Shown here piece by piece: positions 33,440-46,028 of a stretch of DNA of 64,000 nt; position 1 is the first letter of the stretch; each line of letters starts with the position of its first letter. This stretch comes from Agrypnia vestita (lineage: Eukaryota > Arthropoda > Insecta > Trichoptera > Phryganeidae): assembly GCA_016648135.1 (NCBI GenBank), contig JADDOH010023187.1:62001-126000 (forward strand), given 5' to 3'. The notes beneath the pieces were generated by a model. The model saw nothing but the letters and a program-made list of their open reading frames with translations. It had not been told where the DNA came from and ran no database searches. The position numbers were made by a program, and so were the translations under genes.

Positions 33440-33958
33440 TGAGTAAAAACGGCAGTGTGAGGTAAATGACAAAAACGCTAAAAGTAATAAATAATATAAG
33501 TTTTATTTATCACACAAAGTCACATAACAAGAATTTTGTCGGAACACCGTTCTTTATTTCACACTGATTTTCACTAAAATATTTCTCACATGTTTGCACT
33601 AATTCACGCCGATTTCGTTATTCGCACGTAAATGGCCGGATTGATTTTCAATTATCTGTTAAGTACTCCTCTCAATTATTGTCGCTGGTATTAGGCTCGC
33701 TAGGCACAATGATACACAGTCACGTGGTGGACTTCTTTATCGCGCTGTCAAACAACAATAACGATCCGCGATCGCCCACTCGGCTTTTATGCGAAACTTT
33801 GATTTCGCGATTTCGATTTTACTATTTTCTCCATATTTCTTCTAATTTCTCCATATTTTTAGTGATTATTAAAATAACCCAGTTGATGTTTGATTTATTT
33901 GGACTATTCTAGGGACTTTGAAAATGCGTTCTAGCTAAGGCTATAGACTCTCGCGACA
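33440..33958 (-). mobile_element. Solo LTR, family member 3 (minus strand)
   Basis: On the minus strand it starts TGTCGCGAGAGTC and ends near ACTCA. It carries a TATA-type signal (CATAAAAGCCGAGTGGGCG), then TGTGAGAAATATTTTAGTG, TGACTTTGTGTGATAAATAA and a poly(A)-type AATAAA. The same ordered blocks occur in the LTRs at 34.8 and 54.5 kb, and the lengths agree (519, 537 and 507 bp). No internal retrotransposon coding region adjoins it. No exact target duplication found. Confidence 0.6.
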
Positions 33959-34832
33959 ATAATATAAAAGATAGAAAACAAATATGTTCATAATTTATAC
34001 CTATACTTCAAGGGTTATTTATTAGATGATTAAACGTATAAACTTGTGCATTCTTTGAATTTTTCTACGAAAAATTAAATGCAATCATTTTTCAAATATT
34101 TTCGTCCTTCGAATTAATTCTCCTGGAAAATAAATTCAATCATTTTGCAAAATAAATGCGGTATACATATTTTTTAAATTTCGTGCTCGTCTATCAAGTT
34201 ACTAAGTAACGTTTTATGCTTTCGGTATACAACACAGGTTTTGAGGTGCGCTTAGGTGTGCAATATTGAATTAGGTACATATCGCTGCCCATTGATGCAT
34301 ACGAGTAAAACAAATATAAGTTATTTAGTAATATAAAAATGAATAGATTCTGATTTATTTTCATAAATACGTTAAAGGAAATAAGTGATGAACTATATCT
34401 AATTTTTCTAGAATACAAGGAATAACGATGAAAATAAGTATCGAAATAATAAATTAAATAAAATAGATATGATCTTCGGTAGTCCATTTATTTTAAGCGA
34501 CATAGAATACTGTGATATAGCGTTTTCCTATTTGTAACATATTTTAAGGGAGACTTATTTTTTACAATAAATTACTTAAAATCTACGTTATTATTTTGTC
34601 AGTAAAAAATCTGACCTAGGTGTATACAAACTTTTTCAATCATTGAATATGATTACAAGACTTTAATACATCAAATTTTATATCTTCCCGATGTTCAACC
34701 ACAATGATATATAGATTCGAACACTTATATAATACTAAAATAATATAGATTATTTATATAATTAGAACACTTATATAATGTCGATTAGTCAATCAAATCA
34801 AAAGCTCTCAAATAATTATCATTTTAATATAT

Positions 34833-35369
34833 TGTTACGAGAATCCAAAAACAATAGAAATTATGCATTATCGAAGTTTCTTAAACAGTACACATGAATT
34901 TGAATCAAGTGGACTTTGTGGCAAGTGGGACAAGTGACAAGTGGAAGTAAAACAATGGAAATTATGCATTATCGAAGTCTCTTAAATAATTCACATGAAT
35001 TTGGAATCAAGTGGACTATTATTGAAGAAACCATAATCACAAGAAATATGGAGAAGTCGATTGGACATTCGCGAACCAACAATTACATATAAAAACAGTG
35101 GCAAGCGCGGGCGACCAGAGTTGTCTGATAAGTGACAAAGAAACGAGCGAATATAATATCACATAAAAGTATCAGATAAAAGTTAAACAATGCAGTGGAT
35201 ACTTACGTGCAAATTGGCGTGATTTGGTGCTTACCTGTGTGGAATATTCTACTGACAATTAGTGTGATTGAAGAACGATGCCCCGATTAAATTCGTGTGC
35301 AGTGACTTTGAGTTACAAATAAAAGTTTTTGTTGTTTCATTTGTCTCTCACAGCCACGATCCTGTAACA
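34833..35369 (+). mobile_element. Solo LTR, family member 1
   Basis: Begins TGTTACGAGAATCC and ends GATCCTGTAACA, so it has TG...CA ends with a 6-bp inverted repeat. TATA-like ATATAAAAACAG near 35088 is followed by GCAAGCGCGGGCGACC and, near 35318, AATAAAAG. The U3 part holds a tandem duplication (ATTATGCATTATCGAAG at about 34861 and 34961). No retroelement genes follow, so it is a solo LTR. Confidence 0.7.
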
Positions 35370-36119
35370 ATTTTAAGGGCAGACAAATGGACAAACACAT
35401 CAATGTTGCCATTTACGTGTGTAGAGGTTTTCCTTTTAATCACATTTTCAAAAAGAATGTTCGTGTCCGTGTAATATTACCAATCCTGTGAATACTTATT
35501 TTCAGGGAAAAATATTACTTCGTCTTTTTTTGAAAAAAAATATTTTCCAACATTCAAAAAAAATCTCTATTCTCTAGTCTCTAGATTCTCTAAAGAAAGA
35601 AATTATTTTTTTGAGAACAATAAGATTTTTTTTCAAATTCGATATAAAAATATCAAGGTGACATTAAATATCACAGAATACTGCTCTTTGACTACAGTTG
35701 GTACGCACGTGGATATTTGAATCATCCAAATTATCTTCATCTCAATTTTTACCATCAAAATATTCTATTTGAATTTTTTAATGTTCAAAACATGCCCATA
35801 AATATGATCCACGAACGAACGTGTAGGAACACGCTGTATATCGACTCCAATGTTTTTCACATTCTTAGATTCCCGTTTATCTTGAAAAGTACTTAAAGAA
35901 CCTTTGCAAGATAAACTGGCTAAAAGGTATGTAAACCGATTTCTGAGAAAATACCACGTAATATCTTTTGCATATTCGTATTATTAAAAATGAAAATTTT
36001 CTACGAAAATCTTTTATTCAAATCGTTTCATTCGGTAGTAAATTGGGACATTATGGACCTTACAGCTGAAATTTCCACAGAATTACACCCAAACAGGATA
36101 AAACTTTTCTCTGAAAACA
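35370..36119. other. AT-rich spacer, no gene
   Basis: Nothing recognised. Confidence 0.5.
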
Positions 36120-36310
36120 TTATTCTTTCTTTTTCCTTCGCTTCCATCCCCCCGTGCTCCCCACGCCCCTCCCTCACCCCCGGGACGAGGCGGGCACAGC
36201 CTTGCACATTTCAAAGTTAATTTAAATCGCTTCATTTTTAGGAAGGGCCCTAAAATACCATTGACTCTTTAAGCTTCGTGATTATGTTTCATTCGCGAGC
36301 ACAAGGCCGC
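36120..36310. other. C-rich island, candidate regulatory element
   Basis: A strongly pyrimidine- and C-rich patch (CCCCCCGTGCTCCCCACGCC near 36150) with no matching repeat in the window. The 76-codon frame entering it from 35990 lacks family features. Confidence 0.25.
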
Positions 36311-37244
36311 AAATTCATGCTAGAGATCTGAATAACAAAATGAAGTCTTTATTTTAAATGTGAACTTTTATTCTTCATTTTTAAAGTCATATTTTTCAGT
36401 TTGTTAGAATGGAATAAAATATGTATTATTAATTAATTTGTTATGCAGTACTTGTGATAATTTGCTTGTGCTTGAAATTCGGAGAATGTGGTGTAAATTA
36501 AATTTTAATCTGCTTGAAATTCGCGGGAACGAGATATAACAAATATGACAATTGCCATATTAAATATGAATTGTTTTTACGTACAAAATTTACGTTCGCG
36601 TGTCATGGTATTTTACCAATATTAAAAAAAATTCAATGCAGCAATGCAATTTTTCAGTTGATATATGCTTTTCTGTCCTTACTTTAATTTTTTTCATGGG
36701 GACAGACACATAATATGTATAATGGGACATGTAATGTCATGTAGTATTTCTACAAAAATACTAGTACGAGAAAAGAACATGAAAAAATCAGAGAAACAAT
36801 TAAACTTGAGTACAAAAATCTGGACAAAACAATTTAAAATATTGCCTTGCACTAATATGGTACAAAAACATTAATTTTAATTCTGAAACATAATTTGTTA
36901 ACAATAAATTCTTACATTAGAATCAATCTTCTAAATATCTATACGTAAATTAATTATTTTTTTCCATTTTCAAAAACTCATTTCCAAGTTATATACCAAC
37001 ATATCACTTTTAATATATTTCGATCTCAGGATCCTATTGTTTTATATCCTACAATTTTTTTACTCTTGGTACTTTCTATAATCTATACATAGTTATGTTC
37101 AAATGGGTTGTTAATTATGTAAACGCTTATTTTTTTTAAATACGGTTTTTTACGCAATATCTGAGTATATTTTAATAAAAACTCTTTAAAGCAGCATTGC
37201 TCTTTTTTGGTAAAAAAGTTATCGAATTTCTTATTCCATAAATA
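36311..37244. other. AT-rich spacer, no gene
   Basis: Nothing recognised. Confidence 0.5.
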
Positions 37245-37500
37245 ATTCCACGGGACGCCCCAGTAATGCAGGGGCGTAACGCGGTAAATCCAATTTGTCT
37301 GACAAACAATTAAAACGTAAACACCGCGCCTAACGAAGTAAGCCGGCCAGGAAAGACTATTCCATTACTTCCGGGGCCTTTTGTTAAAAAATATCCGCCG
37401 AGATGGGACTGCGCCTCCAGACAACTTATTGCCCTTGGCTTATTGTCCCGTTCGGGATCCTTATTTTCTTACCATTACCCGAACCCGACATTTTAAATTA
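37245..37500. other. GC-rich island, strong candidate conserved non-coding element
   Basis: The most sharply defined GC-rich island outside the repeats: about 250 bp of complex sequence, with many stops in all frames, no TE ends and no second copy in the window. Contains homeodomain-type TTAAA/CAATTA cores among GC-rich words. Candidate enhancer by composition only. Confidence 0.35.
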
Positions 37501-39950
37501 AGACCATTTTTCTTATAATATTATTAGTGGCTTGATGAAAGACGTACAAGTTCCTAAAACATCAAACGCTTCATAACGATAACATAACATTCTTCAATAT
37601 TATAATTGTATTCAGCTTATTTACAAAGTCATGTAAAATCGTTGTTATTGTTAACGATTTTAATTATTATCTTTTTATTCAAGTTATAATAATAAAATAA
37701 ATTAATATTTTATAATAATGTCCTGCCTCTTTATCGGTGATAAAAAAATTGAAAACACAGTTATTAATATGGAATTTTATTACATGCAATTTTCAAATCA
37801 ATCAACAGATTCCAATATTATTACATATTTATTGATATAAATGTATTGATATTGATAAAAACGCTCTCAGTAATCATGATATATTATTGTCTCACATAGG
37901 CCAAGCTATTTATATGGGAAAATAGTCTCAATATATTATATGATAATTTAATGCATCCCTATAAACAGGGTATTTACAGCATATCATGTCACAGAGTGAT
38001 TTCATTATTTTAAAATAGACTATATAGGTACACCGTATATTTTATTTTTCGACCTTAAAAGTTAGCTAACGAGGAAAACGGGTCCATTATTATGTGGTTA
38101 TAACAAATATGTCGGATACCGATAGTTTGACGATTCACTGGGATTACTTTACAACATGTAGATACAAAAATTAGTGTCCATAATAGACAAATGAATATTA
38201 GAACAAAAAAAACTGAAATTATATTTTGTTATTTCACTAAGTTTTTCTTCTCTCTCCTGTAAAATTTTATTATTGCTTATAGACCCTTTTTATAGGGACG
38301 CCTTTTATTACAAATATAATATATCTTTATTTATTTTGATCCCTTCGGGGACGATATCCAGTACTGCGTTCTTGAAAAATGTTAACTTACTCAAAATATT
38401 GCGTTTTTCAATAATACTACTCGTGAGTCGCAAATAAATGCAAACAGATTCTTAAAAAAATACAATTTCCATCTAACAATGAGAGTTTTTTTAGGTAACG
38501 TTTATAAAAATGCGCTACAAAATATTCAATAAAGTCTTTCAGTTTTTTGGCTTTGAACCGGACATTGTATAATTTGTATAACATTGTATAACAAAATAAT
38601 GATGTAAAACATAAATCTGTTACCAGATCACCTCAAAAGAAGTCATATAAGTGAATATTCATAATTTTAGACATCACAGATATTTTATTTCAATATTAAT
38701 TTTACTATTGAAGAATAATACGATAATTCTTAATTAATAAAATTAAGGGTAGAATTCGTTTAAAATAAAATTAGTTTCGAATTTTTAAAAAATTTTATAA
38801 CATTTTTTTTTCATTCTAAACCTAACTTTCTATACCACTACATAACAGACAGACAACATGGGTGGATCCAGTACCTGTATTTAGTTACTCACATTTTTTA
38901 AATAAACACAAGATCTAACTTGTCATCACATATTAATATTAAGTTCATGTTACAAATAAATTTTAATTATAAAGCTGAAAGTTTATGCAAAGCAGCAATA
39001 ACTCTCTATGAAGCACTCTGGCATCGTAATATTTACACAGCTTATTTTATTTACATTTATGTTTTAACACACAACTTAATTTTCATTATAAGATATAAAG
39101 ATATAAATTTCCATTTAAATGTCAAAAAATAAGACATGACACCATTTTGTTTACTTCATAGTTTTTAACTTAATGAGATTTCTAAAATATACATACATAT
39201 ATTACTATAGAAAACCTAGTAATTAAATATAATACAAAAAAAAATTTTTTTTTGGACGATCGTTACAATTTTGTCAAAAAAATCTATGATTATAGCTTGT
39301 GGTGCAACTACGATATGGGAAATATACCTTCATCATTCAATTAAAATTATTTCCTAAGGAAACCCAACAAAATATTAAAAAAATGTTTTTTTTTGTAGGC
39401 CTTAAATATTTTTTGTAAAATCTTAGATTTCCCAGTGAGAATGGTTCTTCAAAACAAGATTATACACGTTTTTCTTGTCATTTGCAGAATACAGTGACAA
39501 CAAAATTTGTCAGCGAAACTCAGAAAAGGGAAAATAGTGATGTGTTAAGAATTGTAAGACGATTTACTTTTAGGTGGAAGAATTCGTGTATGTACGTTTA
39601 TATAATCGAATTTAAGCCTGTATGATAAATAGGACTGGCTGCGACAGAATTTCAAGCACGAGTGTGGAAGAGACAAATCGACGGTCCCAACGTGATCTGT
39701 CGAATCTGAAAAAAACGATTTTTGTTTTATTATTTTAACTAATCGATTTACTCTATATTTTCAGATAATGTTTAAAATAGTTTACTTTTCCTTGAGTTCA
39801 TGCTTTGTTTGATACGAAAATTTAATTTTTTCTTAACTTTGTTCAAAAACATAGAGTGAATTGAATGCTTTAAGACAGTAAAACGGTAAAAGAATTTTTG
39901 AAGATTCGACAGTATACGTAGGGACCGTCGAAATATTGTTACGCAATAAG
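37501..39950. other. AT-rich spacer, no gene
   Basis: No gene. A segment at about 37890-37920 (GCTATTTATATGGGAAAATAG) resembles the end of the MITE family at 42.9 and 55.2 kb but is too short to call. Confidence 0.4.
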
Positions 39951-39954
39951 TGTT

Positions 39955-40214
39955 TGATGACGGTGGCTGGGTTATGTGGAGAGAATGACCAAGCATCAAG
40001 CACCAAATGAACTCACCGGCTGAACTCAAGACCGAAAGGGCAAAGAAGCTCAGGAAGGATTAAGATAGAGCAACAACGTCCTCAAAGACATTTCTGCCTT
40101 GGAGTTTCTGAACTGGAGAGAGCTGGCACTAAACTGACATGAGTGGAGGAAAACTCTTGAGGAGGCTTAAACCCACACGGGGTTATAGAGCCAAACGTGA
40201 TGATGATGATGATT
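39955..40214 (+). pseudogene. RTE-type LINE 3' end
   Basis: A decayed C-terminus of an RTE-like reverse transcriptase: RWLGYVERMTKHQAPNELTG, then after stops LKDISALEFLNWRELALN and EWRKTLEEA, ending in a (GATGAT)n run at about 40198-40214. The W-L-G-x-V-E-R-M, W-R-x-L-A and W-R-x-x-L-E-E-A patterns and the GAT-repeat tail are features of RTE-clade 3' ends. Several in-frame stops. The 5' border is unclear. Confidence 0.65.
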
Positions 40215-40286
40215 ATTTTACATGCTCCCCAGTATGAAATATTTGTGAGTTTATAAGTAGTTTTATAAGTAGCTTTATAAGTTTTT

Positions 40287-40510
40287 TGAGTAGCTTGTTG
40301 GTCTTGTGGTTAGGACACTGGCCTCGTGATCCAAAGGTTGCGGGTTCGATCCTCACTCCAGACTAGCAAGTTAGTCCTATTTTCATAGTACAAGCGCTTA
40401 GCTTAGTTTGAAAATAGTAAGAATATTGATGTGACACGTATTCCGTGTTCACATCTCTATTTTTTTTTTAAAAAATAAAAAAAAATAAAATAAAAAAAAA
40501 ATAAAAAAAA
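40287..40510 (+). mobile_element. tRNA-derived SINE, copy C (best preserved)
   Basis: The head GAGTAGCTTGTTGGTCTTG and GTGGTTAGGAC supply the A-box region, and GGTTCGATCCTC (40343-40354) is a good B box. The body GACTAGCAAGTTAGTC, CCTATTTTCATAG, GAATATTGATGTGACACG and GTATTCCGTG is shared with copies A and B, and a poly-A/AAATA tail runs to about 40510. This copy serves as the family reference. Confidence 0.85.
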
Positions 40511-41264
40511 GTGTTTAATTTTTACTTTATAAAATACATTTTAAAAGTAAGAAATCATACTAAATTTAACGACGACGTAATTAATATATATGTATTAATT
40601 AATTATAATCCCAGTTCCCTGTGAAACTGTTAAATACTCACAGAATAACATACATTACATAGCTTATGCATGTCCACGGCGATTAATTTATTTCTGTTTT
40701 TTTAGTTTTACTTAAATAAATTTATTTTTTTTAGTTTGGCATTAACTTTCATATATGAATCGTATTTATTTATTCCACTAAAGAAATGGAAATTCCAAAA
40801 ATATTGCGAAATTAATCATAAATGTAATATTTTTTCATTAATACACATTATAATTTGAATGAACTCACCGTTTCTGGTATAACAAATTAAATTATCGCAA
40901 AATCGTCATAGGTTTGTGTAAGAATATAATCAGCGCCATCAGTTTGCATTCTTTTGGTTTGCGTCATTTCGGCCGCGCGTTAAGGCTGCCAGAATAGCGC
41001 CATCTAGCTTAGTGTTGAGTGAGTGATAAATATTGTTACAGTGAATACAGTGCTAATCTAAAAGAATCATTAAATAATGATTTATTTTATTGCGTTTGTA
41101 ATAATTATATTATTTTTTATTTTTTCTGATAGTAAAGCCCTGAATATGTAACGGTCGAAAATAGAATATTAAAAAAAAAATTAACACACACAAAATCAGT
41201 ATCTTAACTTCTGATCATAGTTATCCAAAATATAATTTTTGCTTGTAAAATCATTCAGCTGTGA
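40511..41264. other. Spacer, no gene
   Basis: Mostly AT-rich. A GC-richer patch at 40930-41010 includes GGCCGCGCGTTAAGGC, without known context. Confidence 0.4.
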
Positions 41265-41660
41265 TTTTAAGGAATTTCGTTTTCGCCTGGCGTAAGTTTC
41301 CACCCCTCGCCTGGCCCATATTTTCATCCCTCGAGATGACCCACCCTCAACCTGTCTCAGAGTTATGTCTTCACCGAAAGTTGCCACGTCCAAGAATGTG
41401 TTTATGTCATCGCGTTCAACTTTTATCTTGCGTAATAAGCCACGTGTAAGCGACGGCCCCTCAGATTTTTATCTCGGAGAATTTCAATTATTTCACGCCT
41501 GTACAAGCTTGCTCCTGAGATAAGTGAGATAGGAATCGAAATTTAAATAAAGTTTATTCATTCTCGTGAAAGGAAACGTATTCATCAAAAGGGTATCTCC
41601 GTCTCATATCGCCCGGGATGTTTTTCCGGAAAAAGCGTTGAAATAATATTAATACCTCGC
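41265..41660. other. GC-richer island, candidate conserved non-coding element
   Basis: About 400 bp of balanced, non-repetitive sequence. Two opposing short frames cross its left half without domain features. CACGTG-containing CCACGTGTAAGCG lies near 41440. Candidate regulatory element by composition. Confidence 0.3.
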
Positions 41661-42000
41661 TACTTTTCTAAATGCCTGCGTTAGACGATTGTTAACTACA
41701 TATATCATTAAGTTGGTGTGCAAACCTGTCAGCTTTCTAACAAAACTTGAGATATTTATTACAGTTAGAGAATTTTTCTATATTCTTTTAATAATTGAAT
41801 TACAGTTGGTTGTAATAAATACTAATGCCATAAGCAAAAAGATATTTAACATCGTATTATTGATAAAGAAACAGAAAAATCATTTATCATCATAAAAACA
41901 AATTGAAATGCTCAATTTGGCCCTAATAATTTAAGTAAGAGAAAAAATGCCTAAAATAAAGCAAAATAGCTTTATGCTGACATTATTCATATTCATAAAA
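41661..42000. other. AT-rich spacer
   Basis: Nothing recognised. Confidence 0.5.
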
Positions 42001-42170
42001 AAACGTTTTGTAAAAATTCATTGTATAAAACACTGTTTATTGAATAATCACCATATTTCTAGACCTATGTATCGTTCATCAGGATACGACGTAAACGTTA
42101 TATTCTGATGAAATTTTCCCGAAAATATTGATTATTCAATAAATAGTGGTTTTACAAAAGTTTTCGTTTT
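42001..42170. mobile_element. Short MITE, about 170 bp
   Basis: Inverted ends: CTGTTTATTGAATAATCA on the left and, reversed, CTATTTATTGAATAATCA on the right, preceded on both sides by TTTTGTAAAA/AAAACG sequence with a 15-bp length difference. The centre contains CATCAGGATACGACG. No coding potential. Confidence 0.6.
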
Positions 42171-42280
42171 AAATATGAAAAATCATGTACTTTATTTATT
42201 TGTGTCTTTCTGCTATGGGATATAAAATGTTTAAGATAAGTTGATAGCCATCATTTGGCAAGAAAATCGACCAAGCTTTA

Positions 42281-42282
42281 CA

Positions 42283-42313
<31 letters not shown>
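42281..42313. repeat. (TA)n microsatellite
   Basis: A run of TATATA with a C interruption. Confidence 0.9.
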
Positions 42314-42854
42314 AATATGTTTTATTATTATTCTATTCAGATGATGATTTGGACAGTAAAATTGTTGAACAAACATATAACTTTAGCGATTCCTATCCAG
42401 CATTTCCCAGGATTCATATTGAAATCAAAAATTTTCAAAATTAAATGCTTATGTATAATAATAACGCATTTACCCGACATGAAAAAACTCCTGGCTCATG
42501 TACAGTAATATATATTTTTTCTTTTACTACGGATTTTTCTGTCCATAAATCTATTTATATGCTATATATACAGAACCATTTATGCTTTTTTTAAATCTGC
42601 TTTTAAACGTCTGCATGCTTATTTTGCGTGACTTGAAGTTGATCCAAGTGCATTTAATGATAGCATTAATAACCTCAATTGATCTAATTATGAATAACAC
42701 GTTACTTTAACACGTTTATTCAAAATTTGTGCTGTAATAACATATCAACGAGTAAGCTGTTACTACCCACCGAAGTATATAATACATTAATCAAAAAATC
42801 TTACGTTTTGTTTAACAGTTATTTTAAAATAATTATTGATTAAGTTAAATTAAA

Positions 42855-43145
42855 GGTATCTTACAGAGACGAAGCTATTTGTATGGGAAAGTGTCTTTTT
42901 TTGGGCATCTACAGTGCTTGTAACCTATCCTAGGCTGGCTTAAGTAATCACTTTACACAATTTATCGTTCACGATTCTACCCGTAATCGACAACATATCT
43001 ATGAAATTTGTAAAGTTGTATACATATATGCTATTTTTGTAACTCGCTTACTTTATTTATTACAACTACGCCATCTCCGTCTTTGGTTGAAATTTGTCAT
43101 TTTATTGAAATTTTTGCTGATAAATGAGACTTTTATGTCATTTTT
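42855..43145 (+). mobile_element. Diverged copy of the 55.2-kb MITE family
   Basis: Shares with 55227-55420, in order, TTACAGAGACGAA, GTATGGGAAAGT, TAACCTATCC/TGGCTTAAGT, ATCACTTTACACA and GTAAAGTTGTAT. The right-hand inverted arm is not recognisable, so the copy is truncated or strongly diverged. Confidence 0.65.
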
Positions 43146-44499
43146 TACATCGATCGAATTGTTCTAAATTATTAAAAATGGGTAAGAATTAATAAAAGCG
43201 GGATATTTCACGTAACTCGCAGAGACTATGATAAAATAAACAGGCCAAACCGAAACTTTAACATTATAATAAAAGAAACTTTAACGTTATAATATAATAA
43301 AAGAAAAGAACATAACTGGTACTTAAAAAATTATAAGCCTTTGGAATCGCAAATCAAACAATTGATAACAACCATTCATTCCATAGTCATAAATGAAATC
43401 TTCTCCATTCGGTTCCTCATAAATCATGAAAAATGAACAATTTGGGAATCGTTGAAATCCAAACGAAAGTAAATAATGATAAATTATTTATAAATCATAT
43501 CACATTCAAAAACGCTTCTTTGATCCTCGCCTTTTTCTTGTTAATAACCAAAAACGCTGCCCAAAAAATTTCTGTCTTACCCAAATAGATTGACAAAATT
43601 CCGTGTTTAAGTTAGCTATTTTTAAGGTTTGTAGTAATGTCCTTATACTTATGAAGAAAGGAACTACTCTTTTCAAATCAAAAGTAAAGTTAGTAATAAA
43701 TAACTCATACGTTGTATGTATAGTGCCAAGATTAAATTTAAAAAATATTTTAAAATATAAATGTTGCACTGTGGAGTGCCTGCCAAGTCATTCCATGTTA
43801 TATATTTGTTTGATTCAATTTAATTATTGTGGAAATAACTAATTATTCATTCATCTTTGTATAATACCTAACAAATAAAAATGAACATGTTTTTCCAAAA
43901 TTAACGCATTCACAAATATTTAAGAAGTGTATATTGTTACGTTGACACCATCTAGAAGAATACACAATCTCTTAATTACATTTAAAGGTACATTTTGTCC
44001 CTAATAATAAACCGTAACCGTTGTCCTTTTTAGCTTTGAATGGTATTTATTTTAGGCCTCTTTTTTTATTTATTTCTCTACGACTTCTTTATTTTCAACG
44101 TTACTTGTTCGGTTTATTTTTCAATACATTTCGAATACTTCTATCTACTGTCTCTCTGATAAATTCTCACTCCCAATGCTTTTTATATAATCATCACTAA
44201 TTTTCTTTCCATATCCACTAGGCATGTGTTAATTTTCTTAATATTTATTATCATCTTCTCCATGAATAAATTTTCAATTTTAAATTTAAAAAAAATATTT
44301 TTATTAGAAATATTTCGACATCAATATAAAGAATATTATTGCAGTCTTTGTAAAACAAAATTATTTCTCTTGATCCTATGTAATTATTAAATAACAACTT
44401 TTAAATTAAATTTAAATAACAAATTCTTAACCGAGCGTGAACCAGAAAAAATACATTTTTTCTCCGCCGACTTGAAAAAATCTTCCTCCGTTTGTGTGA
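43146..44499. other. AT-rich spacer, no gene
   Basis: Opposing short frames at 43506-43842 have no family features. Confidence 0.5.
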
Positions 44500-44765
44500 C
44501 CGCATCACTCGCCTCCAGCCCCCATCTACCCAATTTCGTTTCCCGAGATACCTTATTTTTAATTTTCCCATTTAAATACAAACCCGCTCCTGCAATGGGG
44601 CGCCATCTATTAAGCGTTTCCCACACATCGGCCGGGCGCGACCTGGCGATCATTCTTCACATTTATGGCGAGCTTTGTCACGGACTTTTATCAGAAGCTG
44701 TGGGGCGCCTCATTTGTATGTTGTTCCCATTGCCGGAAGAATGAATTGAGGAGCTCCACTATGTG
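44500..44765. other. GC-rich island, candidate conserved non-coding element
   Basis: A GC-rich, unique stretch including GGGCGCCATCTATTAAG near 44599 and GGCCGGGCGCGACC near 44631. Overlapping open frames on both strands do not resemble proteins. Candidate enhancer or insulator by composition. Confidence 0.3.
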
Positions 44766-45540
44766 GGTATAAATTAGGCAAGAACGACCGGTTGCGATTT
44801 TTGATAAAAATGTACAATAATTTTTACAGCGCAATTTTTACGTATGAAAAAATAAAATTCGCAACACACTTCATCTAAAAAAAATGAAAAAATTTACAAA
44901 TAAAAAAAAGAAATTTATAAATAGATTTTAGCTAATTAACGGAGCGCCTTAATTGTTTTAATAAATACAAAACTTTTCTTCAGATGGAGATGAATATGAA
45001 AAACGGTGAAGTAGTGATAATCTCAAATAAAAGTAGTAGAAAAAACAAAAATATGTGTTTTCATAACGCATTATCGATTATATGATGGTCGGATTTTGTA
45101 GCGTATAATAATTAAGGATATGAAGCCTTTTGATAAATAATAAATAAAAATACTTTAGCACTTATTAAAACGCATACAAGATGTATGTTTATTAATGTTA
45201 TTTTCCAACGTATACACGTTTCCTACTTAGTGGTAATAACGGCTGGATTTATCTGATTCATGGTAAATCTGTCTGCAAAGCTGCGATTTGGTCCACGGCT
45301 GCAGGGTGACTGCGAGGCTGTTGGGTGGTCCAGCAGATTTTTTAACTTTAAATTATTAAGCCTGCTACCACTGAGCGGAAAGCTAGTGGCGAGTAAAACA
45401 GGCTATTGTTTAAATCCATTTACTAACATACTTTTTGTTGGATCTATCTTCAGGACTGATGTGTTTTTATAAGTGTTGATGGTATTCTGGCAAAGTATTG
45501 GCTTGCAATACCATGTCGAAAGCAGGGTGTGCATTGTCAG
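44766..45540. other. Spacer, no gene
   Basis: A GC-richer part at 45270-45400 carries a short frame with no features. GCAATACCATGTCG at about 45508 recurs at 45741 and 45789 with changes, so a small dispersed unit is present. Confidence 0.4.
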
Positions 45541-45544
45541 TGTT

Positions 45545-45600
45545 TTTTATTTATTTATTTATTTATTTATTAATTCATCCAACAGGAATATATAAATGCT
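45545..45600 (-). mobile_element. LINE-like tail, minus strand
   Basis: On the minus strand CCTGTTGGATGAATTAATAA is followed by a run of AAAT units (plus-strand TTTATTTATT run at 45546-45573), typical of insect LINE tails. No coding region can be read upstream of it. Confidence 0.4.
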
Positions 45601-46028
45601 TAAAAGTAGATATAAATATTATAAGAAAATAACTTTTAAAAATTATTACTATTATTATAGTCTGAGCATGTACGTGGGATAGGAGAGAATTTCCTATTAT
45701 TGCTGTAATGAGTTGAAAGAAAACAGAGGTAAATTTTTTTGTCTAGCAATACCGTGTCAAACATAGAGTCTGTATTTATGTACTCCATGGCAATACCATG
45801 TCGGCGATATATATTTTTTCTAATTATCTTGTACTTTATGTTTATTCCATTAATTTTGGGTTCACTATTTTTGCGAAATACAGGTTGAGACTAGTTTTAA
45901 AGCGCCGGCTATCATAATATTTTTAGTTTAACATCGTCATTTCTAATTATGTTTACCTGGTATTATCCTTGACAAGACATGCATAGGCTCGGCTCTTCAA
46001 GGATCTTCAACTCGAATGCAAATTGATT

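Noticed and set aside
37890..38000. Third copy of the 55.2-kb MITE
   Set aside because: Similarity is limited to about 20 bp around TATGGGAAA.
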